Source: Ectothiorhodospiraceae bacterium
GTDB taxonomy: Bacteria > Pseudomonadota > Gammaproteobacteria > GCA-002705445 > GCA-002716945
Reading direction: 5' to 3'
Length of the DNA stretch: 64,000 nt
Assembly (NCBI GenBank): GCA_019651095.1
Contig: BOXR01000001.1
Coordinates: forward strand, 96,405-160,404
Under the pieces are notes generated by a model, which made no database searches, was not told where the DNA came from, and saw only the letters and a list, made by a program, of their open reading frames with translations. A program made the translations under genes and the position numbers. Shown here one piece after another: positions 37,802-47,341 of the stretch (positions are counted from its first letter, which is position 1; every line of letters starts with the position of its first letter).

Positions 37802-38261
37802 ATGGCTAAATTATTTTTGCTAGTATTATTAATCCTGATGAAGCCCTACAAGTGATGTGCTTGCTTCTGATGACATTGGTATAAATATTACCTCAAGGGC
37901 GATATCAGAAAGCTTTGAAAGTTTGGACAAAAGAGTTAAATGAAGGAAAAAGAGAGGCAATGTATAATATCGCCTTACTGTATTTTTCGGAAAGGAGTTG
38001 AAAAAATTTACCTCTACCCTTACGAATATTGTAAAAAGGGAGCTTACAAAGGCTCGGCAAGAGCCATGAATAATTTGGCATATATGTACATGAGAGGATT
38101 AGGTACAAAAAGAATTATATGTCAGCGTACGCATGGTCAGAAATTGCTATTGAAATGGATATAACTCCAAAAAACTGAGAGATGATGCTAGTATGCATCT
38201 TACACCTGCAATGCATTATGATGTTCATAAGTTTATAAATCAGCTAAAAAAAGGAGATTAA
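37802..38261 (+). CDS. Sel1-repeat protein with signal peptide (frame interrupted)
   Basis: The N-terminus 'MAKLFLLVLLILMKP' looks like a Sec signal. Three frames then give 'ALKVWTKELNEGKREAMYNI', 'ALLYFS', 'EYCKKGAYKGSARAMNNLAY' and 'MYMRGLGT', then 'MSAYAWSEIAIEMD'. These are Sel1-type (SLR) helical repeats with the A.NNLA..Y..G.G pattern. It ends 'VHKFINQLKKGD' at 38259-38261, two bases before apaG. Sel1 proteins are usually periplasmic scaffolds; the partner is unknown. Confidence 0.6.
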
Positions 38262-38263
38262 GC

Positions 38264-38635
38264 GTGACTAACCATATAGAAATTGATGTTGAAACTACGT
38301 ATTTAAGTAGTGAGTCAAATCCTGAAGAAAATAAATATTATTTTTTATACACTGTTTTAATAAAGAATAATGGAGATAAAAGGACAAAGCTGTTGTCAAG
38401 ACATTGGGTAATAAAAGATGATAACGGTAAGATTCAGGATGTCAAAGGAGAAGGTGTAATAGGAGAGCAGCCTGAGATCAAACCTGGTGAAGAATTTCAA
38501 TATACTAGCGGAACTATGATAGAAACATCTTTTGGTACCATGAAAGGCAGTTATCATATGATAGACGATGAGGATAATTATTTTGATGCTGTAATACCAG
38601 AATTTATTCTCTCAATTCCTAGAGTGATTCACTAA
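38264..38635 (+). CDS. apaG: ApaG (Co2+/Mg2+ efflux-associated, DUF525)
   Basis: A 123-residue beta-sandwich protein. It has 'IEIDVETTYLSSESNPEENKY', 'FLYTVLIKNNGD', 'LLSRHWVIKDDNGKIQDVKG', 'GVIGEQPEIKPGEEFQYTSG' and 'GTMKGSYHMID'. These are all hallmarks of ApaG. The start is a GTG preceded by AAGGAG, which lies in the end of the Sel1 gene. ApaG is usually next to apaH/ksgA; here it is convergent with folA (four-base overlap), which commonly neighbours this cluster in gammaproteobacteria. Confidence 0.95.
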   Translation: MTNHIEIDVETTYLSSESNPEENKYYFLYTVLIKNNGDKRTKLLSRHWVIKDDNGKIQDVKGEGVIGEQPEIKPGEEFQYTSGTMIETSFGTMKGSYHMIDDEDNYFDAVIPEFILSIPRVIH

Positions 38636-39112
38636 ACTTTGTAAGATAAGTACGAATAGGAAAATTTATTCTCGAGGTCATAATTCCTAGTCTCGTTTAT
38701 GAGAGTCCATTTTTTTGAATCATATTCTGGAAAATAAGTATCACCAGGAAAAGCTTTGTGAATGACTGTTAGGTAAAGATAATCGCAACGCTTCAATGCC
38801 ATTTCATAAATTGTAGACCCCCCTATAATGAAAATATCTTTACCTTCATCACATTGACTTAGAGCCAAATCAAAAGAGCTCTCAACTATTGCACCGTCTG
38901 CTTGAAAAGATTTGTTATTAGAAATTATGATGTTTCTCCTTCCCTCAAGGAACTTTACCTATAGATTCATAAGTTTTACGACCCATTACTACATTGTGGC
39001 CCATTGTAATGTCCTTAAATCTTTTAAGTTCACCACGAATAAACCATGGGATTTTACCTTTGTCTCCAATTACTCTATTAGTGCTTAAAGCAGCTATAAT
39101 CTTAATTGACAC
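38632..39112 (-). CDS. folA: Dihydrofolate reductase (frame interrupted)
   Basis: Reading from a GTG at 39110-39112: 'SIKIIAALSTNRVIGDKGKI' and 'PWFIRGELKRFKDITMG', then 'VVMGRKTYESIGKVP'. A one-base change near 38948 leads to 'RRNIIISNNKSF', 'IFIIGGSTIYEMALKRCDYL' and 'FPGDTYFPEYD'. These are the DHFR substrate and NADPH sites. The usual catalytic Asp/Glu after the W-(x)-helix corresponds to the Glu in 'RGELKRFKD'. About 159 residues. It starts five bases after thyA, so TMP synthesis and folate recycling are coupled. Confidence 0.9.
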
Positions 39113-39117
39113 GAGTG

Positions 39118-39913
39118 TTATACCGATACAGGTGCTTTTATATGATCGTGAGAATCATAATTTGTTAGTTTAAAGTCATCAAACTGATATGAAAAGATAT
39201 CATCGCGCTTATTCAAAATTACCAACTCAGGTAGTTTTTTGGGTTCACGTGTTAACTGAAGTTTTGCTTGATCAATATGGTTAGTATATAGATGTGCATC
39301 TCCAAGAGTATGTATAAAATCACCCAGATCAAAACTTAGAGTCTTTGCAATCATCGAAGCTAAAAGAGCATATGATGCGATATTAAATGGAACACCTAAA
39401 AATACATCTGCGCTCCTCTGATACAGTTGGCAAGAAAGTTTGTTATCAACGAACATAAAACTGAAAAAGCGCATGGCATGGCGGTAAATTCATATTAGAT
39501 AAATCGCCAACATTCCATGATGAAACTATATGTCTTCTAGAATCTGGTTCATTTTTGAGCGTATTCATTAAATTTGATATTTGGTCGATACTTTCTCCCT
39601 TAGAATTTCTCCACGAACGCCATTGAACTCCATAAATTCTTCCAAGATCACCATTTTCATCAGCCCACTCATCCCATATCGTAATACCATTTTCATTAAG
39701 ATATTTAATGTTTGAATCTCCCTTTAAAAACCATAAGAGCTCGTGAACAATAGAAGGGAAATGAATTTTTTTCGTGGTAACTAAAGGAAAGCCCTCAGAT
39801 AAGTTAAATCTCATTTGATGTCCAAAGTAAGATATTGTTCCCGTTCCAGTTCTATCGTGTTTTTTCACACCTCGCTCTAAGAGTAATTTCAATAAGTCTT
39901 GATATTGTCTCAT
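39118..39913 (-). CDS. thyA: Thymidylate synthase (frame interrupted)
   Basis: ThyA methylates dUMP using methylene-THF. The N-terminal frame has '[20 protein letters not shown]', '[20 protein letters not shown]', '[14 protein letters not shown]', '[15 protein letters not shown]' and the catalytic Cys in '[12 protein letters not shown]'. A one-base change near 39460 gives '[20 protein letters not shown]', '[17 protein letters not shown]' and a conserved 'IKAPVSV' end. About 265 residues, standard for ThyA. ATGA overlap with lgt upstream and a five-base gap to folA. Confidence 0.95.
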
Positions 39914-40682
39914 GATACCTTTCTATACATAATAACTACGCCCAACAAGATCATCGGAATGCTCAGGAGATGTCCCATCGTAACCCAATCATAATAGATA
40001 TATCCGATATGTGCATCAGGAATTCTAACGAACTCTACAGTAAATCTAAATATACCGTAAAAAAATAAAAAACAACCGCTTATAAAGCCGTAAACTGGTT
40101 TTGTAGATTTTATAATCGATAAAATAATAAATAATACTATACCCTCTAAAAATGCTTCATAAATCATGGATGGATGTCTTGGATACTCATCAACTTTTGT
40201 AAAAATGACTCCCCATGATCCGGAAGTCTTCAATCCATATAGTTCAGAGTTTATGAAATTTCCTAATCTTCCAAAAAAAAGACCAATAGGCGCATATAAA
40301 GATATTATGTCTGTTAGATTCAAAAGATCGTTTGGTATTTTCTTGAAAAATAAACTGATCCGATAACAGCTCCAATAAGACCTCCATGAAAGGACATTCC
40401 TCCCTCCCATAAATAAAATATCTTTTGAATATTTGAGGAGAAATAGCTTAAGTCATAAAAAATTACGTAACCAAGTCTTCCACCTATTATTGCAAATAAC
40501 AATATCACTATTGTCAATTTCTCAGCAGCGGTCGGTTCTAAGTCTATATTTTTGTTTTTAGAGGCACTTACAATTAAATAGTCTATAATAACGAAGGAAA
40601 TTGCATACATGAAGCCATACCAATATAGTTTTATGCCAAAAACCTCTAGCATGATAGGACTGATATTGTGAATGTATGTCAT
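39910..40682 (-). CDS. lgt: Prolipoprotein diacylglyceryl transferase (frame interrupted)
   Basis: Lgt attaches diacylglycerol to the lipobox Cys of lipoproteins, in the inner membrane. It has '[20 protein letters not shown]', '[13 protein letters not shown]', '[15 protein letters not shown]' (essential His), '[17 protein letters not shown]' (essential Arg and Glu region), '[13 protein letters not shown]' and seven hydrophobic segments. The two frames overlap around 40320-40410, with one base wrong in that interval. About 257 residues. The lgt-thyA order is the classical gammaproteobacterial pair. Confidence 0.95.
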
Positions 40683-40719
40683 TGATGATTTAAGATTATA
40701 GCAGTATGAATATACATAT

Positions 40720-42716
40720 ATGAAACAAATAAATAGACTTGATAGTGAGAAAAGCCTTTACCTAAAGCAACATGCAGATAATCCTGTGTTCTGGTACCCT
40801 GGGGTGATGAGGCATTTGCAGAGGCGAAAAGATCTAATAAACCAATAATGTTATCGATTGGATATTCAGCATGTCATTGGTGTCATGTTATGGCCCATGA
40901 ATCATTCGAAGATCAAGAAACCGCAGATATACTGAATAATAATTTTATTAATATCAAAGTCGATCGAGAAGAAAGGCCTGATATCGACAAAATATACAAA
41001 TGTCACAATCAATAATAACTGGGAAAAATGGTGGCTGGCCACTGACTATATTTATGGATCATGAAAAATTTCCTTTTTTTGGAGGAACATATTTTCCAAA
41101 AGAGGATAAATATGGAATGCTGTCATTCAAAAAAATCCTCGCACGAGTGACAGAGTTCTATGAAAATAATAAGGAAGATATTAAAAATCAAAATCTTAAT
41201 GTGCTCGAAGTTTTCAAAAGACTGAACTTGAGAGAGACAGAAGCCGTAAAAATTAATCACGATATAGTTGATAAACTAAAATTACAGCTTGATTCAATTA
41301 CTGATACTATAAATGGAGGTTTCGGCTCTGCTCCTAAGTTTCCTCAATTCCCTTCGTTATCTTTCTGCATCAATAACTCTTCAACAAAATTAGAAAACAA
41401 AAAAATAAAACATACGCTTGATAGAATGTGTACCAGCGGTATTAATGATTATGTGGATGGCGGGTTCTACAGATATTCTGTTGATGACCTATGGATGATT
41501 CCGCATTTTGAAAAAATGTTATATGACAATGGTCCTATGATGAGTATCCTTTGTGATAGTTATGTAAAGTTTGGTGATGCTCTCTATATCGATAAAGCTA
41601 AAGAGATTTATAACTGGGCAAGGATTTTTATGACATCTGAAGAGGGTGTATTTTATTCGACGATTGATGCTGACTCGGAGGGTTCAGAGGGTAAATACTA
41701 TGTTTTTTTCAGATGACGAACTTGAAAAAACATTAGAGAAGGAAGAAATAGATTTGCTTAATGAATACCTCTTGGATTTAAATAAACCCAACTTTGAAGG
41801 AAATCATCACTTACACCTTCATAGAAAAAAAGAAAATGATTTCAAAGAAAATAAGCAAAAGTTTATGCCTATCTTTAAGAAACTTTCTGCTAATAGAAAA
41901 CAGAAAGTGCTTCCTAGTGTGGATAAAAAGATTCTGCTATCGTGGAACTGTCTTTATATAAAAGGGCTCATTAAGTTATACAAAATTACGAAAGAAGAAA
42001 ATATTTATAAAGCAATCAACAAAGCTCTAGATTTCATAACTAACCGTATGGTATCAAGCGAGACTATTTACTCGTGTTTTAATGAGGAGCCATGTTTTCC
42101 TGGTTATCTAGATGATTATGCGCTGCTTGGCTCAGTCTTAATTGACTATCTTTCAATAGAATGGAATCAAAATTATTATGATAACTGCATGAGAGTGTGT
42201 GATGACTTGATTAACAATTTTGAAGATAAGGAGAAAGGTGGTTTCTTCTTTACATCGGACCAACATGAACAATTATTTTACCGTCCAAAATCAATCAGTG
42301 ATGACTCGATACCATCTGGGCTTGTATATGCGACAGATACTTTGTTATACATGGGATTTATCTCAGGGAATCAAAAATATATAGAAGCTGCTCATGGAGC
42401 ACTAGATTTTATCTATAAATCGATTGACGATAATTTAACATCTAGTGTCAGTGCTATAAATCTTCTCCGTGAAGATAATCTAGAGAAAGAAATTATTATA
42501 GTTAGGACTAATAAAAAAATTTGGGAAAAGATTACTGACTCAGAAGAATACTATGGTAGGTGTATTATATTCATTGAAAATGAATTACAAAATCTCCCAG
42601 ACTACATAGCGTATAAGGAATCAAAAGGTGAATTTACATCTTATCACTGCAAGGGTATGACTTGCCAAGCACCAAAGTTGTCTTTTGAAGATTTCATAGA
42701 TACTTTAAAGACTTAA
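40720..42716 (+). CDS. DUF255/YyaL-type thioredoxin-fold protein (frame interrupted)
   Basis: About 665 residues in four frame segments. It begins '[20 protein letters not shown]' and has 'NPVFWYP', '[19 protein letters not shown]' (the CxxC active site of the N-terminal thioredoxin-like domain) and '[12 protein letters not shown]'. Then come '[10 protein letters not shown]', '[11 protein letters not shown]', '[13 protein letters not shown]', '[20 protein letters not shown]' and '[12 protein letters not shown]', and the glycoside-hydrolase-like helical C-terminus. Frame changes lie near 40801 (CCTGGGG), near 40998 and near 41705; each is repaired by one base. The family is widespread (SSP411/SPATA20 in animals), of unclear function. 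Four to six bases upstream of plsC. Confidence 0.87.
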
Positions 42717-42722
42717 TTAAAG

Positions 42723-43481
42723 ATGTCTATAATATTATTACTTTTAAGATTACCCATTCTTGTAGTTCATATACTTGTCGGCTTATTTACAATACTTTTT
42801 TTTCCTAAAGAGCCAAAAAACTTTAAAAGTTCTCACTACAGAATAATGATGCTATGGATGAATATCCTATCAAGTATATTAGGTATAAAAGTTGACATAA
42901 GAGGGATACCAGATCAATCTGCTAATTTATTTGTATCAAATCATGTAACGTATTTAGATATTATTATTATCAACAAGCTTTTACCCGTAAATTTTATTGC
43001 TAAAGAAGAAATTTCCTCATGGCCAGTAATTGGTAGACTGGCCTCAAAAACAGGAACTCTATTTATTAAAAGAGGTGATAATGTGGAATCATCAAAAATG
43101 ATTTATGAAATGGAGGAAAGATTTAAACTTCAAAATAAAATTGTTTTTTTTCCTGAGGGAAAAATAGGGAATGGTAAAAGAGTGAGGAAGTTCCACTATA
43201 AGCTATTCAAATCAATCGAAAATAAAGAATTATATATCCAACCAATCGCAATAAGATACCCCACAGGATACCCAATAAATAATAATTACTCTGAGATTAT
43301 TTCGGATAAAAGTCTAAAAGGTGAAATGTTCAGCCTATATCTAAAATTTCTAATGAGAAGAAGGTCTCATGTGATACTAATATTTCTCGATAAAGTATCT
43401 ACACGAGACTATAAAAACGAGACAATAACAAATGTCCTAGCAGATAAAATAAATCATGCTCTGGACGATTTGAATTCTTAA
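42723..43481 (+). CDS. plsC: 1-acyl-sn-glycerol-3-phosphate acyltransferase (PlsC family)
   Basis: A 252-residue membrane-associated acyltransferase that makes phosphatidic acid. It has two N-terminal hydrophobic helices, the catalytic 'FVSNHVTYLDIII' (NHxxxxD form), 'GTLFIKRGD' (block II) and 'VFFPEGKIGNG' (block III, FPEG). C-terminal residues are variable. It follows the DUF255 gene by six bases and converges with the ferredoxin gene (four-base overlap). Confidence 0.9.
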   Translation: MSIILLLLRLPILVVHILVGLFTILFFPKEPKNFKSSHYRIMMLWMNILSSILGIKVDIRGIPDQSANLFVSNHVTYLDIIIINKLLPVNFIAKEEISSWPVIGRLASKTGTLFIKRGDNVESSKMIYEMEERFKLQNKIVFFPEGKIGNGKRVRKFHYKLFKSIENKELYIQPIAIRYPTGYPINNNYSEIISDKSLKGEMFSLYLKFLMRRRSHVILIFLDKVSTRDYKNETITNVLADKINHALDDLNS

Positions 43482-43819
43482 ACCATTCCTCTTTTATCGC
43501 CTTCTTTACCTATCTCAACATCAACAGTTACATCTGTAGTTGGAACCCACTGACAGGCTATGACCATGCCGTTATCCATTTCTTCTTTATGAAGAAGTGT
43601 TGTTGGATCACATGGACTTGAAGGATATTTTCCTTCGCCTTCTACGATTGTAGCTCTGCATGACCCACAACTTCCAACTTTACATGAATGCGGCCAGTCA
43701 ACTTTTTGCCTGAATGCTGCTTTCATAAGCAGTTCATCTGGGTTACACATAAAAGTCTCTCCAGTTCCCTTGATTGTGACTTTCACAGGTTCTTTTTTCT
43801 TGAATAATCCGAATACCAT
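43478..43819 (-). CDS. Plant-type 2Fe-2S ferredoxin
   Basis: A 113-residue soluble ferredoxin. Cluster ligands are in 'HSCKVGSCGSCRATI' (C-x4-C-x2-C) with the fourth Cys in 'GMVIACQWVP'. The N-terminus 'MVFGLFKKKEPVKVTIK' precedes the beta-grasp fold. It probably serves an oxygenase or reductase; no obvious partner is adjacent. It is preceded by a 60-base gap to the MATE gene. Confidence 0.88.
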   Translation of the reverse strand: MVFGLFKKKEPVKVTIKGTGETFMCNPDELLMKAAFRQKVDWPHSCKVGSCGSCRATIVEGEGKYPSSPCDPTTLLHKEEMDNGMVIACQWVPTTDVTVDVEIGKEGDKRGMV

Positions 43820-43881
43820 AATTCCCTCCGTATGAATATTTCAGTAATATTTAAGTGGTCACTATAACATAACTATTACAC

Positions 43882-45204
43882 TCAGACATAGTTCTTTAGA
43901 CCAAATATTGATTTTCTCACCCCTCTCAGTGAGAGAAATAGAAGAATACTTCTTGTACTAAAAAAGATAATGAAAGCATACCAAATTGTAATATATGTCT
44001 CTTGTCCAATGAGAAGTATACTCAACGCATAACTCAGTCCTGACAAGATCATTATATTTCTCATTTGTATGTGCTGAAGAGCTCCAATAAGAATTCCATC
44101 AATACAAAATGCGATTGAACCAAAAATAACAACTAAGAAAAGGAAAATAATATTTTCTTTCACAACTGTTATCACATCGCTATGGTCAGTAATTAAATTA
44201 ATAATATTAGTTGAAAAGAACAAGAATATTACTAGGAATAATGTAAGTATGCTATAGACAAACTTGAAACTTGATTTTACAACTTGGTCATACTTGGAGG
44301 AATTTTTTTCACCAACAGAATTACCAATAAGAACTTCACTGGCATGAGCAAAAGCGTCAATACCATAGGAAAATATAAAAAAGAAGTTCAACAAAATAGT
44401 ATTTGCAGCTAGTACTACCTCACCGTAATTAGCACTTAAACTCATAAAACTTGCAAAACAGGTCATTAATATAATTGATCTAATGAACATGTTGCCATTT
44501 ACAATGAGTTTGTTTTTAAGATGAGATAATTTTTCAAAAGATTCTATAAAAACTGATTTGTTAAGAAATTCATTATTTTTTATTAAAAAAGATGCTACGT
44601 AGACATAAATAGATGATTCAGCTATCAGCGAGGCATATGCTACACCTTCAATAGTCATTGAGAAAACAAAAACAAATAAATAATCTAAGACTATATTAAG
44701 TAAGTTTATAGAAATAATTATTCTCATGGCATATGAAACTTTCTTTATACCAATTAAATAACCAATAAAAATATCTCTAATAAAGACTGCGGGTATTGAC
44801 CAAAACCTAATATCAAGATAGATGGATGCATTGCTATTTATGACTCCTGCTTCACCCATAATATTAAGGGAAGTAATTATTAAAAAATCTTTCGACAGAA
44901 GTAAGGCAATAGATATCAGAGTTGTAATAATAAATACTTGATAAATACTTCTAACACTTTTTAGACGATCCAGATGATCGATTTGTGAGATGAAGCCTGT
45001 AGTTGTAGATTTAATAAATCCAAAACTAAACAGGACATAGCTCATAATGATTGCACCCAATCCTGCGGAGGCAAGATACACGGGACTATTTAAGTGGCCC
45101 AATACTGCATTATCGACAAAACCTACTAGAGGGACTGATAAATTTGAAAATATTAATGGAAGAGCTATTTTTAGTATTTGCCTGTCAGTGGCAGTTGTAA
45201 ACAT
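43882..45204 (-). CDS. MATE-family efflux transporter (DinF-like)
   Basis: A 440-residue inner-membrane protein with about twelve helices. 'ALPLIFSNLSVPLVGFVDNAVLGHL' is the N-terminal MATE signature, with the DinF-branch 'DNAVLGHL' and conserved Asp; 'NIVLDYLFVFVFSMTIEGVAYAS' is the second half-repeat motif. It would export organic cations or quinone-like compounds using Na+ or H+. It starts three bases after the rubredoxin stop. Confidence 0.87.
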   Translation of the reverse strand: MFTTATDRQILKIALPLIFSNLSVPLVGFVDNAVLGHLNSPVYLASAGLGAIIMSYVLFSFGFIKSTTTGFISQIDHLDRLKSVRSIYQVFIITTLISIALLLSKDFLIITSLNIMGEAGVINSNASIYLDIRFWSIPAVFIRDIFIGYLIGIKKVSYAMRIIISINLLNIVLDYLFVFVFSMTIEGVAYASLIAESSIYVYVASFLIKNNEFLNKSVFIESFEKLSHLKNKLIVNGNMFIRSIILMTCFASFMSLSANYGEVVLAANTILLNFFFIFSYGIDAFAHASEVLIGNSVGEKNSSKYDQVVKSSFKFVYSILTLFLVIFLFFSTNIINLITDHSDVITVVKENIIFLFLVVIFGSIAFCIDGILIGALQHIQMRNIMILSGLSYALSILLIGQETYITIWYAFIIFFSTRSILLFLSLRGVRKSIFGLKNYV

Positions 45205-45207
45205 ATG

Positions 45208-45375
45208 CTATGTGATTTCAATCATGTCAAAGTCTGATTTGGTTGCACCACAGTCAGGGCACATCCAAGTGTCAGGAACATCCTCCCATTTTGTCCCTGG
45301 CTGAATGTCATCCTCGGGCCATCCTTTTTCTTCATCGTAAATAAGGCCGCATATTAAACAAAGATACTTCTTCAT
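45208..45375 (-). CDS. Rubredoxin
   Basis: A 55-residue protein read directly from the sequence: it starts '[18 protein letters not shown]' and continues '[20 protein letters not shown]'. The two CxxC/CPxCG pairs that bind a single iron are intact. The length is exactly rubredoxin-like. It is an electron carrier, often for alkane hydroxylases or for oxidative-stress reductases; no such partner is adjacent. The neighbouring MATE gene follows after three bases. Confidence 0.94.
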   Translation of the reverse strand: MKKYLCLICGLIYDEEKGWPEDDIQPGTKWEDVPDTWMCPDCGATKSDFDMIEIT

Positions 45376-45426
45376 GAGTTCGTAAAGATTAACTTCTTAG
45401 CTATAATTAATCAATATAAAGATAAA

Positions 45427-46068
45427 ATGAATAAATTAAAATTATCAGGAATATATCCAATATCACCACACTATATTAAGTCAGATGATGATTACCTTGA
45501 GAAATGCTTTAATGCTATTACAAGTGGTATAAATATTTTTCAATTTAGATCTCCATATTTTTCAATGCGAAAGAAAAGGTATTTATTAGGTGAAATATAT
45601 AAGTATTGTCTAAATTTTGATGTCCAGTTGATAATAAATAACGATTATAATCTTGCGAGCTTGTATGAAGGATCGGGGGTCCATATAGGGAAGAGAGATT
45701 TACCTATTAAGTTAATAAAGAGCGTTATTGGCACAGATAGATTAATTGGTTTTTCTTGCGGTGGAGAAATTATTGATTTAAATCAATTAAAAGAAAATGG
45801 TATTTCATATTATTCAATTGGTGCCTATGCTAAAAGTCTTACCAAGACTAATGCAGAAGAGTTAACTCAAGAGACAATAAAAAAATATTGCGATAATAAT
45901 GATCTTCCAATGTGTATAATAGGTGGGTTAGATATGAGTAATATTGAATCAGCGATGAAGTATCGTCCTGATATGGTTGCTATTTGCAATGGTATATTTA
46001 ATCAGGATAAAGACAGAATAAAAGAAACAATAAAAAAATTTCAGGAAATAATAGATGCAAAGAGCTAA
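45427..46068 (+). CDS. thiE: Thiamine-phosphate synthase-like protein (ThiE)
   Basis: A 213-residue TIM-barrel protein. 'GIYPISPHYI' is the N-terminal strand, 'GINIFQFRSPYFSM' corresponds to the usual 'QxR.K' block, 'LIINNDYNLASLYEGSGVHIG' to 'INDxxxLAxxxxADGVHLG', 'LIGFSCGG' to 'IGxSxH', and 'PMCIIGGLDMSNI' to 'PvvAIGGI'. Several substrate residues are changed (Lys after QFR is Pro-Tyr, Asp in VHxGxxD shifted). So the enzyme may be divergent. No TPP riboswitch fits in the 51-base gap upstream. It overlaps hemL by 14 bases. Confidence 0.78.
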   Translation: MNKLKLSGIYPISPHYIKSDDDYLEKCFNAITSGINIFQFRSPYFSMRKKRYLLGEIYKYCLNFDVQLIINNDYNLASLYEGSGVHIGKRDLPIKLIKSVIGTDRLIGFSCGGEIIDLNQLKENGISYYSIGAYAKSLTKTNAEELTQETIKKYCDNNDLPMCIIGGLDMSNIESAMKYRPDMVAICNGIFNQDKDRIKETIKKFQEIIDAKS

Positions 46069-47341
46069 ATCTCGCAAACTATTCAATAAAACAAAAAAAA
46101 TGATACCTGGTGGTGTTAATTCGCCTGTTCGATCATTCTCAGCTGTCTCTGGAACACCGTTTATTGTGAAGAAATCCATAGGTTCGAGAATCATTGATAT
46201 AGACAATAACTCTTATGTTGACTTTATTGGTTCATGGGGGGCAATGATACTAGGTCACAGCGATAAAAGAATACTCAAAAAACTTAATACAGTTTCTAAA
46301 AATGGTTTAACATACGGCGCGCCAAATACTACCGAGACAGAAATAGCAGAATTTATAATCTCTAACATTCCATCAATAGAAAAAATAAGAATGGTTAACT
46401 CTGGCACCGAAGCTACAATGAGTGCCGCTAGATTAGCGCGCGGGTATACTGGTAAAGATATAATAATAAAATTTAATGGTTGTTACCATGGACATGGGGA
46501 TGCTTTCCTAGTGAAAGCTGGTTCGGGAGCAGCAACTTTTGGCAAGCCTAGCTCTAGCGGTGTAACAAAAGGTTCCTCAAAGGATACTATATCGCTACCG
46601 TATAATGATTATTTAGCTTTAGAGAAAATATTCAAAAAAAATAAAAATAAGATTGCATGTGTAATCGTCGAGCCAATAGCAGGAAATATGAACTTTGTAA
46701 GATCCACTAAGAAGTTCCTGCAAACTGCGAGAAAATTATGCACTCAGCATAAATCGTTGCTTATTTTTGATGAAGTGATGACTGGTTTCAGAGTAAACTT
46801 TCGTGGCGCACAGGCAATTTATGGAATAAGACCTGATTTAACAACATTTGGTAAAGTGATTGGTGGAGGGTTGCCTGTCGGTGCGTTCGGTGGTAAAGCG
46901 AAGATAATGAATGAACTCGCACCAGAGGGTCCGATTTATCAAGCTGGAACACTATCTGGTAATCCTCTAGCGATGCATTGTGGACTGGAGACGCTTAAAA
47001 TCATATCAAACAAGATATTTTTCAAAAGATTGAGTAATAAGACAAGAGAATTTGTTAATAGAATGACAGACATAGCAAGCAAACATAAATTTCCTTTCAC
47101 TGCTGACTCAGAGGGTGGAATGTTTGGACTGTATTTCACAAGTAAAATTCCAAAAAACATAACAGATATAGAAAAGTCTAATCTTCATACCTTTAATGAT
47201 TTCTTTAATTATATGCTTGATAATGGTGTCTTTTTTGCACCGTCTGCATATGAAGCTGGGTTCATATCTGATTCTCACACACAAAAAGATTTTGAAAAAG
47301 TATACAAGTTATTTGATAAGTTTATAAAACTTACTACTTAA
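46055..47341 (+). CDS. hemL: Glutamate-1-semialdehyde 2,1-aminomutase
   Basis: A 428-residue PLP enzyme making 5-aminolevulinate by the C5 pathway. It has 'PGGVNSPVRSFSAVSGTPF', 'YVDFIGSWGAMILGH', 'GLTYGAPNTTE', 'KFNGCYHGHGDAFLVKAGSG', 'LLIFDEVMTGFRV' and the PLP Lys in 'LTTFGKVIGGGLPVGAFGG'. Full length, uninterrupted. Together with hemH it marks a complete-looking heme route. Convergent with the glycerate kinase gene (8-base overlap). Confidence 0.97.
   Translation: MQRAKSRKLFNKTKKMIPGGVNSPVRSFSAVSGTPFIVKKSIGSRIIDIDNNSYVDFIGSWGAMILGHSDKRILKKLNTVSKNGLTYGAPNTTETEIAEFIISNIPSIEKIRMVNSGTEATMSAARLARGYTGKDIIIKFNGCYHGHGDAFLVKAGSGAATFGKPSSSGVTKGSSKDTISLPYNDYLALEKIFKKNKNKIACVIVEPIAGNMNFVRSTKKFLQTARKLCTQHKSLLIFDEVMTGFRVNFRGAQAIYGIRPDLTTFGKVIGGGLPVGAFGGKAKIMNELAPEGPIYQAGTLSGNPLAMHCGLETLKIISNKIFFKRLSNKTREFVNRMTDIASKHKFPFTADSEGGMFGLYFTSKIPKNITDIEKSNLHTFNDFFNYMLDNGVFFAPSAYEAGFISDSHTQKDFEKVYKLFDKFIKLTT

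Noticed and set aside
45376-45426. TPP riboswitch upstream of thiE
   Set aside because: Only 51 bases between rubredoxin and thiE, and no THI-box-like conserved sequence.
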